From contig JAJEKV010000012.1 in NCBI GenBank assembly GCA_021234155.1, forward strand, positions 7,011,789 through 7,075,788: a stretch of DNA of 64,000 nt, in the 5' to 3' direction. The stretch comes from Isoetes taiwanensis (lineage: Eukaryota; Streptophyta; Lycopodiopsida; Isoetales; Isoetaceae). The notes beneath the pieces are model-generated. The model did not search any database, was not told the DNA's origin, and saw only the letters and a program-made list of their open reading frames with translations. Below are positions 10,413 through 22,250 of the stretch, piece by piece. Position 1 is the first letter of the stretch; each line of letters starts with the position of its first letter. A program made the position numbers and the translations under genes.

Positions 10413-12597
10413 TTGAGGCATTTAGAAAATGATGGCATAATCAACAAGAAACATGTACGATGTACCAATCACAAGAATAATTCTCAGACTTAGATGCCTC
10501 ACCTAAGAATCCCTCTATGATAGAAACCATCAATGCAATATTAGCACATAACATGAGCAATGATAATAAGAATTAAAACATCATCAAGCCATCCAAATAA
10601 GGTGTAAATGCACATGTCATAACCTTACAATAACTAAGAGATAATCATGAGACCATGAAGAACCATAAAATAACCATGAGATATCTTTAAACACGCAGTG
10701 CTTACTCCAGTTCTATGAGGGCCACCCGAGTTGATCAGGCCCTGCAGCAAATACAGACAGGGTAAGCCTCATGCGTACACACCCTCCTAGCCTGCGTCCA
10801 ATAATAGGGGACCGCTTCTAAGACATGTAGCGTGGCGAAGCACCCTCGCTGGGGTGACAATGCCCGATGTCAAGAACAAGAAGAACCGCGAGTCCAAGCC
10901 ACCGCAAATGGACTCGGGCCCCGGAGAATATGCATTCATGTATCAGCCAAGAACTTAGCATATGCCCCACATGTCAGAGTTTAAACCATATTTTTCATCA
11001 TATGATCCAAGAATCAAGAGTCATAATTCATATGCATTTCCTGTGCATTTACCTGGAACAACATAGAACAATGCCAACATTTGCAATGATATCATAGACA
11101 GATCACATTCATGTTCTACCACATGATGTCAAATATTCAACAAGTACATGCTAATATAACGCAACCTTGACATATCACCATGGTATCCACAACATGTCTA
11201 GACATATTATACAAGAACATATAAAAGGTCTAGCATTTTCCTCCCCATAGGAAATGCTTATTCTAGGATGTCATAATGTCCTATTCTTAAACAATCATGA
11301 TTTCCCTACAATTTATATCCACAATTTACATCCATATAAGGTACAAAGATTACCTAGCAACTACTACAACATACTTCTACCAGCATGCTTCCCCAAAGTC
11401 ACTCCCTCCATAAGGAGTAAACATTTTACAGAATACTCATATGCAATTCAATTCAATATGTTAGCCTGTTTTTCTTACTAATAAATTACTTACTTAACTT
11501 AGCATTTTATTTGGCCAGCAATACTCCATGCGATTGCCATATGCAGAAGCCCCCATAAGCTTCTTTAGGCCGCTTTGGCATACACTCTCTTACTATCTAT
11601 TTGAAAGATTAACGTATCTCACATAACCTCCACAATTGTTTCTTAGCAGTGCAATTCTCTATCATAGTTTATTTTAGCATCTTAACTTCAATCTAATCAC
11701 CAAAGGTATATATACATCTTTGTCTACCTTCTAAATTAGCTTCTTGTCTCATGGAGCCGATGGCACCTTTCGTGCCCTTGTTAGAACCTCCATGCAGCCC
11801 CCATAAGCTACATAATCTCAAGGTTCCAATTGAGTTCTGGCTTCTCCAAGCAGAACAATCTCTATATTGATGTTGCCATGATCCCCTTTACTATATACAA
11901 GGTCTACCCTACTATCTACAATTTTAAGGACTATTCTCAGACTTCTTACAATAAGCTTAGCTTAGTTCTTACTTCCTCTTATATACCAATGTGGCAAAGG
12001 ACATTCAATCCCAGTCCCACATTATCACATTCAAGATCACCCAGATTCCTTTATACTCTTAATTCAAATCATTAAATCATGATTCTCTTTCAACAACAAG
12101 AACAATCTAAGCAATCTAAGCTTCCCCTGTGTAAGCGGCAAACCACCCACCTGAGAACCACTCCAATGACGATCCTTTAAGTTCTTGTACCTGTTTTCTT
12201 CTCAAAATATCCCCTCCTTTTAGCTTCTAGCTCCAAGAACCTTTCAAGCCATATCTCCGCCATACGAATGAATTTCAGCCTTATCAGACCCAATCCGGAA
12301 AGCTGATTAAAAAATCTCTTCAACAAAGTAAGAATTACTTGAATTGGATCTCGGGTTGCCGACATATGATGCTCCAAATTTTGGCCAGCAAAATTGCCCA
12401 AAATTGCTCCTTCTGCCTCCTTCCAGAAACCCTCATAGAAGCTGATGCCCTTTGGTTTTATCACATGAATTTAGTATAAATTCCTCATACATAGTATGTA
12501 TTTCTCATGTAATAATCAATTGAAATATTCTCCATAAGCATCAATAATAAAATGTAAATTACATGCCCACTAACGGGCCAAGCTCGTTACATTCTCC
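10413..12597 (-). mobile_element. Possible gypsy-type LTR (solo or truncated), minus strand
   Basis: Read on the minus strand, a polypurine-like tract (AAGGGGAGAA) at about 12598-12609 is followed directly by TGTAACGAGCTTGG, the usual arrangement at the inner edge of a 3' LTR. Just upstream the minus strand reads HEDMG..ILEGENV, which resembles the end of Ty3/gypsy polyproteins. The other end is uncertain: I suggest TGAGGC near 10413 on +. I find neither a second LTR nor a readable pol, so the extent and even the class are tentative. Confidence 0.4.
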
Positions 12598-13705
12598 CCT
12601 TCTAAAATTTAACCCATGTCCTCATGGGTTGTTCCAAAATAGCGGAATATCCAATCGATCATAAAATTAAACCTTCACGATCAACTATATAATAATGACA
12701 ACTTATCACCATAATTATTCTTTCTTCCTTGCTAGCTGTCATGAATATAATAATTTCTTCCGACATAATCAATGAGTTGACCGGGCTTGCTTATACTACC
12801 TCAATCTTCTTCAAACATTAAAATTTTTATTCCAAGGAATCAAACCCATCTAGACTTCCATTTTCCCATTGGAGCACCACACTTCCTTAGTTGAATGAAA
12901 AGCATACATGCATTGTAACAAATGAAATTACAAGCTTGAAACCAATATGCAAGGAACTGCTCTTCTTTTCAACATATCATTGTGAACCACATATGCCATT
13001 AAACCATATTCATTTTGAAGCCCTTGTCAACATCAATTAACCATTTTGTCCGTAAATAGCTCGCGCTCATGATAAATAATCTTGGCTAGCCTCCTCTAAA
13101 CATCATCCAAATACCATTTATCTCACTAAATGGAATCCATTAAGGTGCTTCTTCAAAATTAACTATGTTCCATGATCTGTAACATGCATGGAAAGCTTTA
13201 CTTGAGTTAGATAAGAAAATGCAGCTCAAAATAATTCCAAGAGGCAACCAACTCGTCTTATGATTCCGGCATATCCGTAGAGATATCTCATTAATAATTA
13301 CTTTTCATTTATAAATAAGCTTCTTTATATGTGGCATCTTAAGCATACAAAAAAAAAAAGAACACTTAACATGAAATGAAGATCCTAATGTCTTATAGAT
13401 CACTACATTTTGTTGTTTAAAGCAGCCAACATTTCCCTTTCCTTTGAATTCTCCTCACCCCATTGCCCCAGTTTGAATCAGGTGTTATAATAAACATTGA
13501 AAGTGATAATATCTTCTCAACACGGAGAAGGTACACAACTATTAATCTTCAAGAAACGAATATTTGTAATCCGTTAAAGCTTATCCATTGTAATGTTAGT
13601 TCTAGTTATTAAGTCGTGCCAATGATTTTTGCTGCATCTTAGGCCCCTCTAAAAAATATCCAAGTTGAAACTTCATAATCAATAAGAAGGTTTTGAGTTT
13701 GATAT
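12598..13705. other. Degenerate sequence, no gene
   Basis: AT-rich and full of stops in all frames. It may be the decayed internal region of the LTR element on its left; I can point only to the short LEGENV-like stretch next to 12600. Confidence 0.35.
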
Positions 13706-13709
13706 ACCA

Positions 13710-14081
13710 TTAGAAGACTGGGCCTTGCCAATTGAGGTTCCTTTGGCAAGTTTGATCAACTGTCTTAGGACGTGTAGGCACAGAACCAGTCCTTTGAGGG
13801 TTCATTCTAGCATTGGCACTCTTGTTAGATGGGAGAGGGGTTCCACCAGCTGCTCCAGAGCCACCATTCCATTTCGGAATTTTATTGGCAGTTAAATTAC
13901 CAGGTCTACCTGCATCATCATGCATTGTGTTGGTAGTATTCTGGCCAAACTTGTTTCTCACGGGCCTTCCATTAGGAGAATGTGAACCTTGGCTAGATCC
14001 ATTTGAGACTTGGCCAAAGGGAGAATTCGCATCATTCTCGCCATCATCAACTGGACGAGCCCTTGAAAAGTAAGTTGTCAC
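13710..14081 (-). CDS. Unknown exon, Asn/Gly/Pro-rich, possibly RIN4/NOI-like
   Basis: A 123-codon minus-strand frame, probably part of an exon because a pyrimidine-rich TTTTCAAG acceptor-like site lies near its 5' end (about 14062). The product is low in hydrophobic residues and rich in N, G, P, S and R, for example ARPVDDGENDANSPFGQ and NGGSGAAGGTPLPSNKSAN. A TTYFSRAR segment and KIPKW recall RIN4/NOI proteins (YT.YFD.AR and VPKFG), but the match is weak and the diagnostic FGDWD is absent. No partner exon is visible; the LTR element at 14,424 would lie upstream in its transcription unit. Confidence 0.35.
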   Translation of the reverse strand: MTTYFSRARPVDDGENDANSPFGQVSNGSSQGSHSPNGRPVRNKFGQNTTNTMHDDAGRPGNLTANKIPKWNGGSGAAGGTPLPSNKSANARMNPQRTGSVPTRPKTVDQTCQRNLNWQGPVF

Positions 14082-14418
14082 AAACAGAAACTAGCAAGGC
14101 ACTTTATCAGACTATGCCACGTGGCAAACAAACAATAAAAACAAGAAAAAATGTTAGAATTTGACGTAGTCAGCCTTATAACTAGAAGAGACATGTACCC
14201 ACAAAGAAATCCGAGAAATAGCATACAGAGGTAACCTTGGATAACAAGAACGACATGGATTTAGAACGACATGGATAGATTTAAAAACTGCCGTGCTCTT
14301 AATCTGGTGCATCAACTATCTTAGAGACAAATGTCGCTTATTGACATCACCCATACTTGTCACTTATCATATATGGTCTTGTAATCTGTCTTTTGATACC
14401 AGCATCATGTGTTGTGTG

Positions 14419-14423
14419 ACAGT
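14419..14423 (+). other. Target site duplication (left), ACAGT
   Basis: ACAGT directly precedes the left LTR and recurs directly after the right LTR (17560-17564). A perfect 5-bp duplication is the normal mark of LTR-retrotransposon integration. Confidence 0.9.
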
Positions 14424-14779
14424 TGTTAACCACCTAGTGGTTAACATTGTGCATGCACATGTTAGGTGCATGCACATGTTAGGTGTCAGTGGTGGCAGAC
14501 TGACACTTGGCATGATTAGGTTAACATAAGTGTAGGGATTAGATTTAGTTAGTGTACGGCTCAGATTTGCGGTCTACAGTATATTAGACCGGAGCCTCTT
14601 CACATGTACTCAGGTTTATCTCATATTTGGAGAGCCTCATTTGGCCACCTTCCCCTTCATTCTTTGTACATATTTCTTTGTCTTGTTCTTGTTTTGTGAT
14701 CATGAGCATGGCAGCCTTGTAGCATCCGGTAGTCATAGACTGCTGCTGCATGGTGCATGCCAAGAACTCAAACTAACAC
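14424..14779 (+). repeat. Left LTR
   Basis: Starts with a near-perfect palindrome, GTTAACCAC then CTA then GTGGTTAAC, followed by a 17-bp tandem duplication TGCATGCACATGTTAGG. Terminal dinucleotides TG and CA. Confidence 0.93.
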
Positions 14780-16403
14780 TGGCGCCGTTATGCCAGGTTC
14801 GCTCATGGTCACTTGCTTCAACCTTGCTGTTTTGCTGTTGTTCTTGCTGCTCTCATCATCATCAGTTCTTGAATACTTCTTGTACACTACTCTCAACCCT
14901 TCAATCCCTTTATTTAGCCCAACCAGTTGTTGAAATGGTTCGGCTGGAGGCCCCTTTGTCAATCAATTCCTTAGCCCTTAGTTTGTTATGAAAATCGTTT
15001 TCAAAAAACTTCGTTTTTATGGTGCGACAAGTCGCGATTTCTGATCAAGGGTTTTGGAGTGGTGACAAAGACTCCTTTCTGCAAAAATATCATGGAAATC
15101 ACGTATTTGTTCTTCTCCTCTTCTATCTGTTGCATGATCCTTTTTGTCATTTTTCTTCTATCTCTGTTTATCTCTGCTTATCTGACCGTTTGTGCACTTT
15201 GCACAACCAAAAAAACACAAAAAAATCATTCCTCATACCACATCCCATGACGAAAGCATATCGGTCTATCCGCCAATCTTGTGCTTTTCGAAAGCTTTCT
15301 TTTTTCAAATTATTTGGCGGAGGGCCGCACTTTGGCTAGCCCTCCCTTATGATTCACAATCCATCATCGAAACAGGACTTCTCAAGGGGAGTTACTTGGT
15401 TCTTTGTGTAGTTCATCCGCAAAAGACTCAAAGCAAGCATCGAGATTTTTTTCCAATCGTATGCGAGATGTCTTCTCCAAAGATCTATCAAGACTGCATC
15501 AAACATTTCGTGGCTCACGAAATAATTCCAAAGATCTCGGGGATTCGCCTCGCATACCTTTCACCGCATCAAGAGAGAAGCAAACGATGATTTTTTCAAT
15601 ACAAAGATCATCGGTCTTGGGAAGTTACCTCATTTCTATCTCTATACAAACCCTCATCAATCAAACAGATACTCCGTGTTCAAGCTCCATTAAGTTCTTC
15701 AAAGACAAATTAAAGCGGATTTAAGCACCGATATCATCTTTGCACTCTGTTTTTCAGCCCCATATGTGAAGCGCAGGGATTTTCTTCCAAGATTTCGGCC
15801 TCAATTTCGTCTGCCTTCTTCTTGAATTTTTTCACAAGGGCCAGCAGCACTATGGCTAGCCCCCATCCATATTCACCTGCAGAGAATCACCTTTAGCTAC
15901 CTGCATCACAGACACTCAGTTAGCATATCATATCCATCTGTTCACATACCGACTGCCATAAACCTGTCTTCAGAGCCTGCACGCCTCAGAATTCATTCCC
16001 GGCTTATCTAGATATTCATTCTTGATCCTGCAAAGTTGAAGCACCGATTCATGCATACACCGTCATCAGTTTTTACCAAAATAGCTTTGCACTGCATATC
16101 CGGCCGTTTATCAAGCAAAATCAGGCACAAAATAGCACCATTACTCCAATTCCGGCATTCCATCAGAGCCCTTGCCTAGCTTTCTATCAGCGGCTTCGCA
16201 ATCCTACTATATCAGGGCCCTTCTATTTTCGAACTTTCTATAAGAGATATCCGGAAGTCTTGGCCGATATACCTCTGTTATAGCAAATCCGGCCGCCATA
16301 CCTCCCTCTGTCTCACGCTAGGGTTGCAGCTCACGCTCTGCTAGGGTTTCTTTTCCAATGGCTCAGATTTGGCCGCCTCCATCTATGGCTCACATGGACT
16401 TAA

Positions 16404-16880
16404 AAGTTTTTATAGCTCACGCTAGGGCACGGCCATCAACGCTTTGCTAGCTTCACGTGCATTTTTTCCACGCCAGTTATGTTTGCTCACGGGTTCACGT
16501 TGTTGACCGGATACTTTCCACGCTATGACCCACGCTGTTATTTTTACCCACGCTCCACGCCACGGGCAAAATATTTTTGCTGGCTGATAACCGCTCACGG
16601 CCACGCAAATTAAAAAGTCACGATCACCAGCCCACGCTCCCACGCTCTGTATTTTCTGCCCACCATTGACCACGCCGATTGACCACGCAAAACCCACGCT
16701 ATATAATTTTTGTCCTCACACCACCCACGCTTTGTTATTCAAGACCCACGCTTCTTCATGGTTTGCCACGCTCTTCATGCTTTTTACTCTCAAGCTCACG
16801 CTGCTGCTGCCCAAGGGCCACATTGACGCTGACGCCCACGGACGCTCACGCTCCCCCATGGCTGATCACGGGGCACGCTT
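16404..16880 (+). repeat. CACGCT-rich degenerate repeat inside the LTR element
   Basis: About 480 bp in which CACGC, mostly as CCACGCT, recurs roughly twenty times at irregular spacing, unlike the rest of the element. No consistent reading frame follows from it. It could be a run of decayed short tandem repeats or a cluster of binding sites. Confidence 0.7.
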
Positions 16881-17204
16881 TTATGGTACTTATCTTTTTA
16901 AGCCCCCTATCATACTTGTTTTTAAGTAAATTTTTGGGCATTGTTTGTCAAATGGACTTCCCCATGATATAAGGGGATAGTCTTCATGTTTTTCTTGCCC
17001 CAGTTCCTATGATCCATGTTCTGCATCGACATTCCTTCGGATCTTTTTCGTCATCACTGCCTTCATGAAGATCTTTTCCGGCGACACAACCCAACCATTA
17101 CCATTATTTTTACCCCTAATTTTTGGCACCATGTTGTAATTGTCAGACTTGTCTTATAAAAGTCTGTACATATTTTCGTGCTAAAAACTTTTAGGGGGAG
17201 GCAG

Positions 17205-17559
17205 TGTTAACCACCTAGTGGTTAACATTGTGCATGCACATGTTAGGTGCATGCACATGTTAGGTGTCAGTGGTGGCAGACTGACACTTGGCATGATTAG
17301 GTTAACATAAGTGTAGGGATTAGATTTAGTTAGTGTACGGCTCAGATTTGCGGTCTACACTATATTAGACCGGAGCCTCTTCACATGTACTCAGGTTTAT
17401 CTCATATTTGGAGAGCCTCATTTGGCCACGTTCCCCTTCATTCTTTGTACATATTTCTTTGTCTTGATCTTGTTTTGTGATCATGAGCATGGCAGCCTTG
17501 TAGCATCCGGTAGTCATAGACTGCTGCTGCAGGGTGCATGCCAAGAACTCAAACTAACA
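17205..17559 (+). repeat. Right LTR
   Basis: Near-identical copy of 14424-14779. Preceded by the purine tract at 17191-17204 and followed by the ACAGT duplication. Confidence 0.93.
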
Positions 17560-17564
17560 ACAGT

Positions 17565-18776
17565 CCATGCATAACAAATAAATCCCTAAAAGTTAAACCT
17601 ATACAATCATACAAGCTGGAAAACAGTACGGTCTTTACTTGCAGATTGAATCTCATGGAAGATATGTACATGTTATAACAAAAAAGACCAGAATAGACTG
17701 CTAACCTGCAGCATAATCATGTAGATGCATGCTGCCTAACACATCTAGCAAATTGTATAGCCTACTGCCCACGACAATCACTAGCCTTAAATCAACGAAG
17801 ACCTATGCTACATGTGCCATTACAGTAGCAAAGTTGCGCTGCAAAACTACCAGAAAATAACTAGCACAGACTTAGGCCTACAAAACGGTAACAAAAGCAC
17901 TACAACAATGCAAAATTATCATGCAACATACCATGAAAAAGAATGACATAACATGCATGCCCTACCTTTTCCATGTACTAGCTAAGATAGCTATATCATT
18001 CTTGCAGCCCCTAGCTTTTGTCATGCATATGCAAGGACATAAAAACTAGGCTACAGGAACATCCAAAAACAAGGCAATCATTATGGATCTACACCTACAC
18101 AACCGGATGCACTTTGTGTATCTAAGCACAAGTAAATCGCTAACTGGGTAGCTCCCTAGACAACCCACAGAAGCAGCTGCCTGTTACTGGACAAACATAA
18201 AATCTAGCGCATCGGCACTTATGCAACCATTACAGGAAAATACGGAAGATTATAAGCAAACACCTTGGCCACACTATGCCCTAAGAGCTTGCAGCAAAAT
18301 GCCACAGCAATACAAACAGTTAACATTTTCAATAGCCGTTTATATAGTACTATGCAATAGATAGTCAAACCAGTCCACTTTCTAAGAAAGATTTTTCCAA
18401 GACTTCAAAGAATTCCATCATATCTGAATACTCAAATGGATCAACCTATTCCTTTAATGATCATATTACAGCTACAATATCTATCTGTCTTAAAATCATC
18501 ATCAAATATCTGAAGATCCAAGGTGAACTAGACTCTCAATCATGTTCTTTTATTGTGCCAGCAAGCTATAACAGACCTATGAATCGATCTTGCAACACAT
18601 TAATATTTATCAAGAGAAAAGGAGGTATCTTTTAGCCTTTCTTCCATTCATCTTTTTTACCTCACGCATGCAATTCATACATGATTATCGAAGCTTCCAT
18701 CACGAGCACTCATCCTTGTCCATTTGTTTCTGCAGGCATTCATCGCTTCATCCATAGCTCTTTGAGAGGAAAAATC
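17565..18776. other. No recognisable gene
   Basis: AT-rich and without supported coding frames. It continues the host sequence into which the LTR element inserted and ends at the GGCT duplication of the large DNA transposon. Confidence 0.5.
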
Positions 18777-18780
18777 GGCT

Positions 18781-18868
18781 GGGTAAAAGCACGCCGTGGT
18801 GTTCCAATTCGGCTGTCCCCCCTGCCCCCCCCCCAAAATGTGGCGTTGCATCCACCACTTTTGTGGTA
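18781..18868 (+). repeat. Left terminal inverted repeat and subterminal palindrome
   Basis: 22-bp terminal repeat starting GGGTAAAAGCACGC (18781-18802), then ACCACTTTTGTGGTA at 18854-18868. The inner motif is itself a small palindrome (CCAC...GTGG) and is a candidate transposase-binding site because it recurs near the other end. Confidence 0.8.
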
Positions 18869-19058
18869 TGAAAGTATAATTATGGCACCGCTCAGCTGCC
18901 GTTATTTAAGAATAGAGTCCCAATTTGTGGGGGAAATTCTAATTTCAAAAACTAAAATTCAAATTCAAATTCCTATTCTTTGGCCCCTTCCCTGTTTTTT
19001 GCCTACGCCCCGTTCTTTGGCTCCCTCCCCTCGCCGCAAGCTCCAATCCATTGTGGAT

Positions 19059-19814
19059 ATGGATGTCAATGAGGTAATCATTCCACAAACCAAAGATTTC
19101 GCATGGAGAAAAAGCGAAGAAGAACCAAGGAACAAGAAATGTTGAAGAAAAAGACGCCAGAGGAAAAGAAGAAGAGAAGAAAAAATTGGAGCTTGCGGGG
19201 ACCAAGTAGGATCCTGTTCATCAAGAAGTGCAAGCAAAGAACGCCGTATTGTCCTTTATTTGCTAACGCTTTCCATAAAACGTAATTCAAAAAAGAATGG
19301 AGGATAGCATGAAGAAAGAAATTTTACTTGAGTTTTTGAGGGATAAAACATTGGAAAAATTCATAGGTGAAGAATTAAAGGATTTGGAAGCCAAGAGCAT
19401 CGTTATAAGGAGCCTCTGGGATTCCATGCAGACTGTCAAACTCTCTACCAAAGAATGACCGCCTAGCAGCCAAGAATAGTCTGCCTTTGCAATAAACAGA
19501 CCACACGCCGCGCGTGATTCTCAAACAAGTGACAAAATCAGCCAAAGATCTTGGAAAGGTATTAGGTGTTCACCCAAGAAACCTCGCAAAATGCAAAGAA
19601 AAAAAGGGAAGAGATCGATTACAATGGTGGGAAATGGGTTTCTTACAAGAGGGCTAAAAGATTCGATGCAATTTCAGATGAACATATAGAAAAGATTCAA
19701 AATTTTTGGATTGAGAACACCAGAGTGTCTCCTAACACAAAGGATGTTAGAACTAGAAGATTGGAGAGAAATGTAAGAGAAGAACATGCTGCCCACTATC
19801 TGGAGGAATCACAG
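19059..19814 (+). pseudogene. Transposase gene of the large element, exon 1
   Basis: From an ATG at 19059 the frame encodes MDVNEVIIPQ and a strongly basic, Lys/Glu-rich region, then shifts frame several times. Further on, the segments ILKQVTKSAKDLGKVLGVHP and NFWIENTRVSPNTKDVRTRR are readable, followed by AHYLEESQ and a GTTAGT donor at 19815. This resembles the N-terminal part of an uncharacterised transposase family of plants and animals that I recall only from its conserved phrases. The rest is exon 2, 9.1 kb away. Several frameshifts and stops (about 19143, 19456, 19493) show decay. The start choice is the first ATG with a reasonable continuation and is uncertain. Confidence 0.62.
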
Positions 19815-21000
19815 GTTAGTTTATTTCTGCTATTCATGTTTTCTTAGTTATGGTGCTTAGTGTGGTGGTGCATGTGGTGGTTATTGTGTTGTATGCGCTG
19901 ATTGTGGTGTGTCTTGTATGCGATGTATGTAGTTGACTCTAGTCCGAAATGCAATATTTAATGTTTGGAATATTAGAACATGACCAATTGAGTACTCAAG
20001 TTCTTTTGGTGTGTGTACAGTCTAAAAATATTTGAGAATGATAACTAACTGATCCTAAGATACAAATTTTTGTTGAATAAAGACAATTTTTTGTCAGGTT
20101 CAAGCACAGCTCTGTTGGAAAGTATAATATATTAAAAAAAGGATCTTACAAAATTTGGCTTTACAAAATTTGGCTTTCCATTGAAAGCTCTGCATCCCCT
20201 GGTGGTAAGAACGCAACCCTGCCAGTAATTCCCGCTGTTGCAGAGTCAGAGCGGACAAGTGACAGAGAACAAATAAACCAGCTGCCCTTGCAGCAGCATG
20301 TAACATAAGCTTATCAGGGAAAATTTTAAGGGACCTATAATTTTGAATAAGTACAATGAATTGGCCATTCCTTGTAAAATACGCCCACAAAAGTGTAGCC
20401 TGAACTGGCTATAATTTGGTTGCAACCTAATTGGCAATTTTTGAACCTTTCTGCAAAATATGTGTAGCTCAAATGGCAATTTTTAGCTAGAACCTTATTA
20501 AATATAGAGCCTCGCTTACGCTCACGCATCTGCAGGAAAGAAAATTAGTGGTCTCTGATATAGGCATCAAGTTCCTAATGCATATCTATTAACTCCAACT
20601 TAACACCATTCTCTGTATGACCACTGCAAATATATACATGATTGCTAGATCATATTTAGCCTAAGGTTTGAGTAAGTGTTCTCATGGTTAGAGAATTGAT
20701 GTCAAATATGATCAATTGCATCATTCACTTATAGAACTTTTCAACCATAACTTATCAAACAAAACAAAAAGCAAAACCATTATTCGACATCTTTTCCTTC
20801 CTATTATAAAGCAGTTACATTTTTCTGCTCGCGTCTAATATCTTCCTTACAAATTAGGAGAGCATGACACGTTGTATTGAGGCATTTATGGCATTAATTT
20901 CAGATTTGAGGCATTTATGAACATTTATGGCGGAGGAAGATATGAGCATTACCATAGAATGACACGTTGCATTCATCGCATTTATGGTAGATTTGTGCAC

Positions 21001-21332
21001 TTTGCATTTATTGCGGCCATTAATACACTTTGCATTTATTGTGGCCATTATTACACTTTGAATTTATTGCGAATTATCAAAGCACGACATGTGTGTACTT
21101 CGCATTTATTGTGGCCATTAATACCTTTTGCATTTATTGCGGCCATTAATACGCTTTGCATTTATTGCGGCAATTAATACGCTTTGCATTTATTGCGGCT
21201 ATTAATACCCTTTGCATTTATTGCGGCCATTAATATGCTTTGCATTTATTGCGGCTATTAATCAGCTTTTCATTTATTATGTAATTATCAAAGCACGACA
21301 TGTGTGCACTTTGCATTTATTAAGTGCCATTG
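21001..21332 (+). repeat. 28-bp minisatellite
   Basis: About ten degenerate head-to-tail units of TTTGCATTTATTGCGGCCAT plus TAATACGC, 27-28 bp each. Two units carry the variant ATTATCAAAGCACGACATGT. The array is non-coding although it can be read through in one frame. Confidence 0.85.
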
Positions 21333-22228
21333 GCAAATTTGTTAGAAGATATCAATCCCAATATATATAGAATCTTAATGATATCCATTTTAGGATAATT
21401 ATGGATATGAAATATATATCGAATGATATTAATGATTACATGCGAGTTGTAATATAGGCACTTGGAATAAATATAGCCCTAGATTAGTCATGTGTGTCGA
21501 TCATCCAATAAAACTCCATCTTATAAATAGAAGGCCTTCTTATTGTCTCGACGCATTGAGAGGGACTTGAAGAGCTATTGTGAGCTTCTCTTACGCTTCA
21601 CTAATTGCATGCAAGGTAAATACTCTCCCATTTTGTTACATTGCTAAAGCTTGGATTGTTTAATATGAAACTAGCATTTTTCTTTCATCCTTAATCTTGG
21701 CGTGGCATGCGTATGTGGATTCTATCGTTGTGTGAAATTGTAGCTTAACGTTTGAGTTGATTTGCAATTATATTTTGATTTGCGAGAGATGGCACGGATG
21801 AAAAAAAAGACTACATTATTGAGCTAAATCTAGATGATTTTATGGATGGTGGATGAGCGCCTTTGGTAACTCACCAGCCTTTGTGTCGAGAGATGTTGTA
21901 TTGGAGTTCCTTTTGGATTTATTTCGTAATTTATATTATTCGCAAAAATATCATTCTAGTGATGATGAGGCATCTTCAGTTCTGCAAATTGATAATTCTA
22001 CTTGATGTTTGATGTCTGTGAACACATGAACCTTCAATAACAAAAAGTATTGACCAACTTTTTAAAAGACTAAGCTAAATATTGTACTTTGTAATTTCTA
22101 AATTAGAGTTAGAATGTAAGATCTTACGAAGTTGCTTCACATCAATCTAGAATCACTTGGCCATTGCAGAAGAGAATGTTGGACGTTAACTGGGGTCCAA
22201 CTGCACAGTTTTGAAAAAGAGAAATGTT

Positions 22229-22250
22229 CGCGGCGGCCTTGGCCGCCGCG
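22229..22250. repeat. GC-rich perfect palindrome
   Basis: CGCGGCGGCC-TT-GGCCGCCGCG: ten-base perfect arms around TT in otherwise AT-rich sequence. It would form a very stable hairpin. I see no element end next to it. Confidence 0.8.

Larger units (their letters stand above)
14424..17559 (+). mobile_element. Complete non-autonomous LTR retrotransposon (TRIM/LARD-like)
   Basis: Two nearly identical direct repeats (14424-14779 and 17205-17559) begin TGTTAACC and end CTAACA, flanked by ACAGT duplications. Next to the left LTR is a primer-binding-like TGGCGCCGTTATGCC (14781-14795), and just before the right LTR a purine tract (AGGGGGAGGCAG). The 2,425-bp interior carries no gag, protease, integrase or reverse transcriptase; its longest frames (up to 132 codons, 15192-15590) are unrecognised. 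It must depend on proteins of another element. At 3.1 kb with 356-bp LTRs it is between typical TRIMs and LARDs. The LTRs differ at only a few positions, so insertion was fairly recent. Confidence 0.92.

Noticed and set aside
15019-15724. Overlapping frames of 106-132 codons inside the small LTR element
   Set aside because: No gag, pol or other motif; frames overlap in all phases, as expected of stop-poor non-coding DNA.
18681-19145. 154-codon + frame crossing the left end of the large transposon
   Set aside because: It spans the terminal repeat boundary; only the part from the ATG at 19,059 fits the transposase gene.
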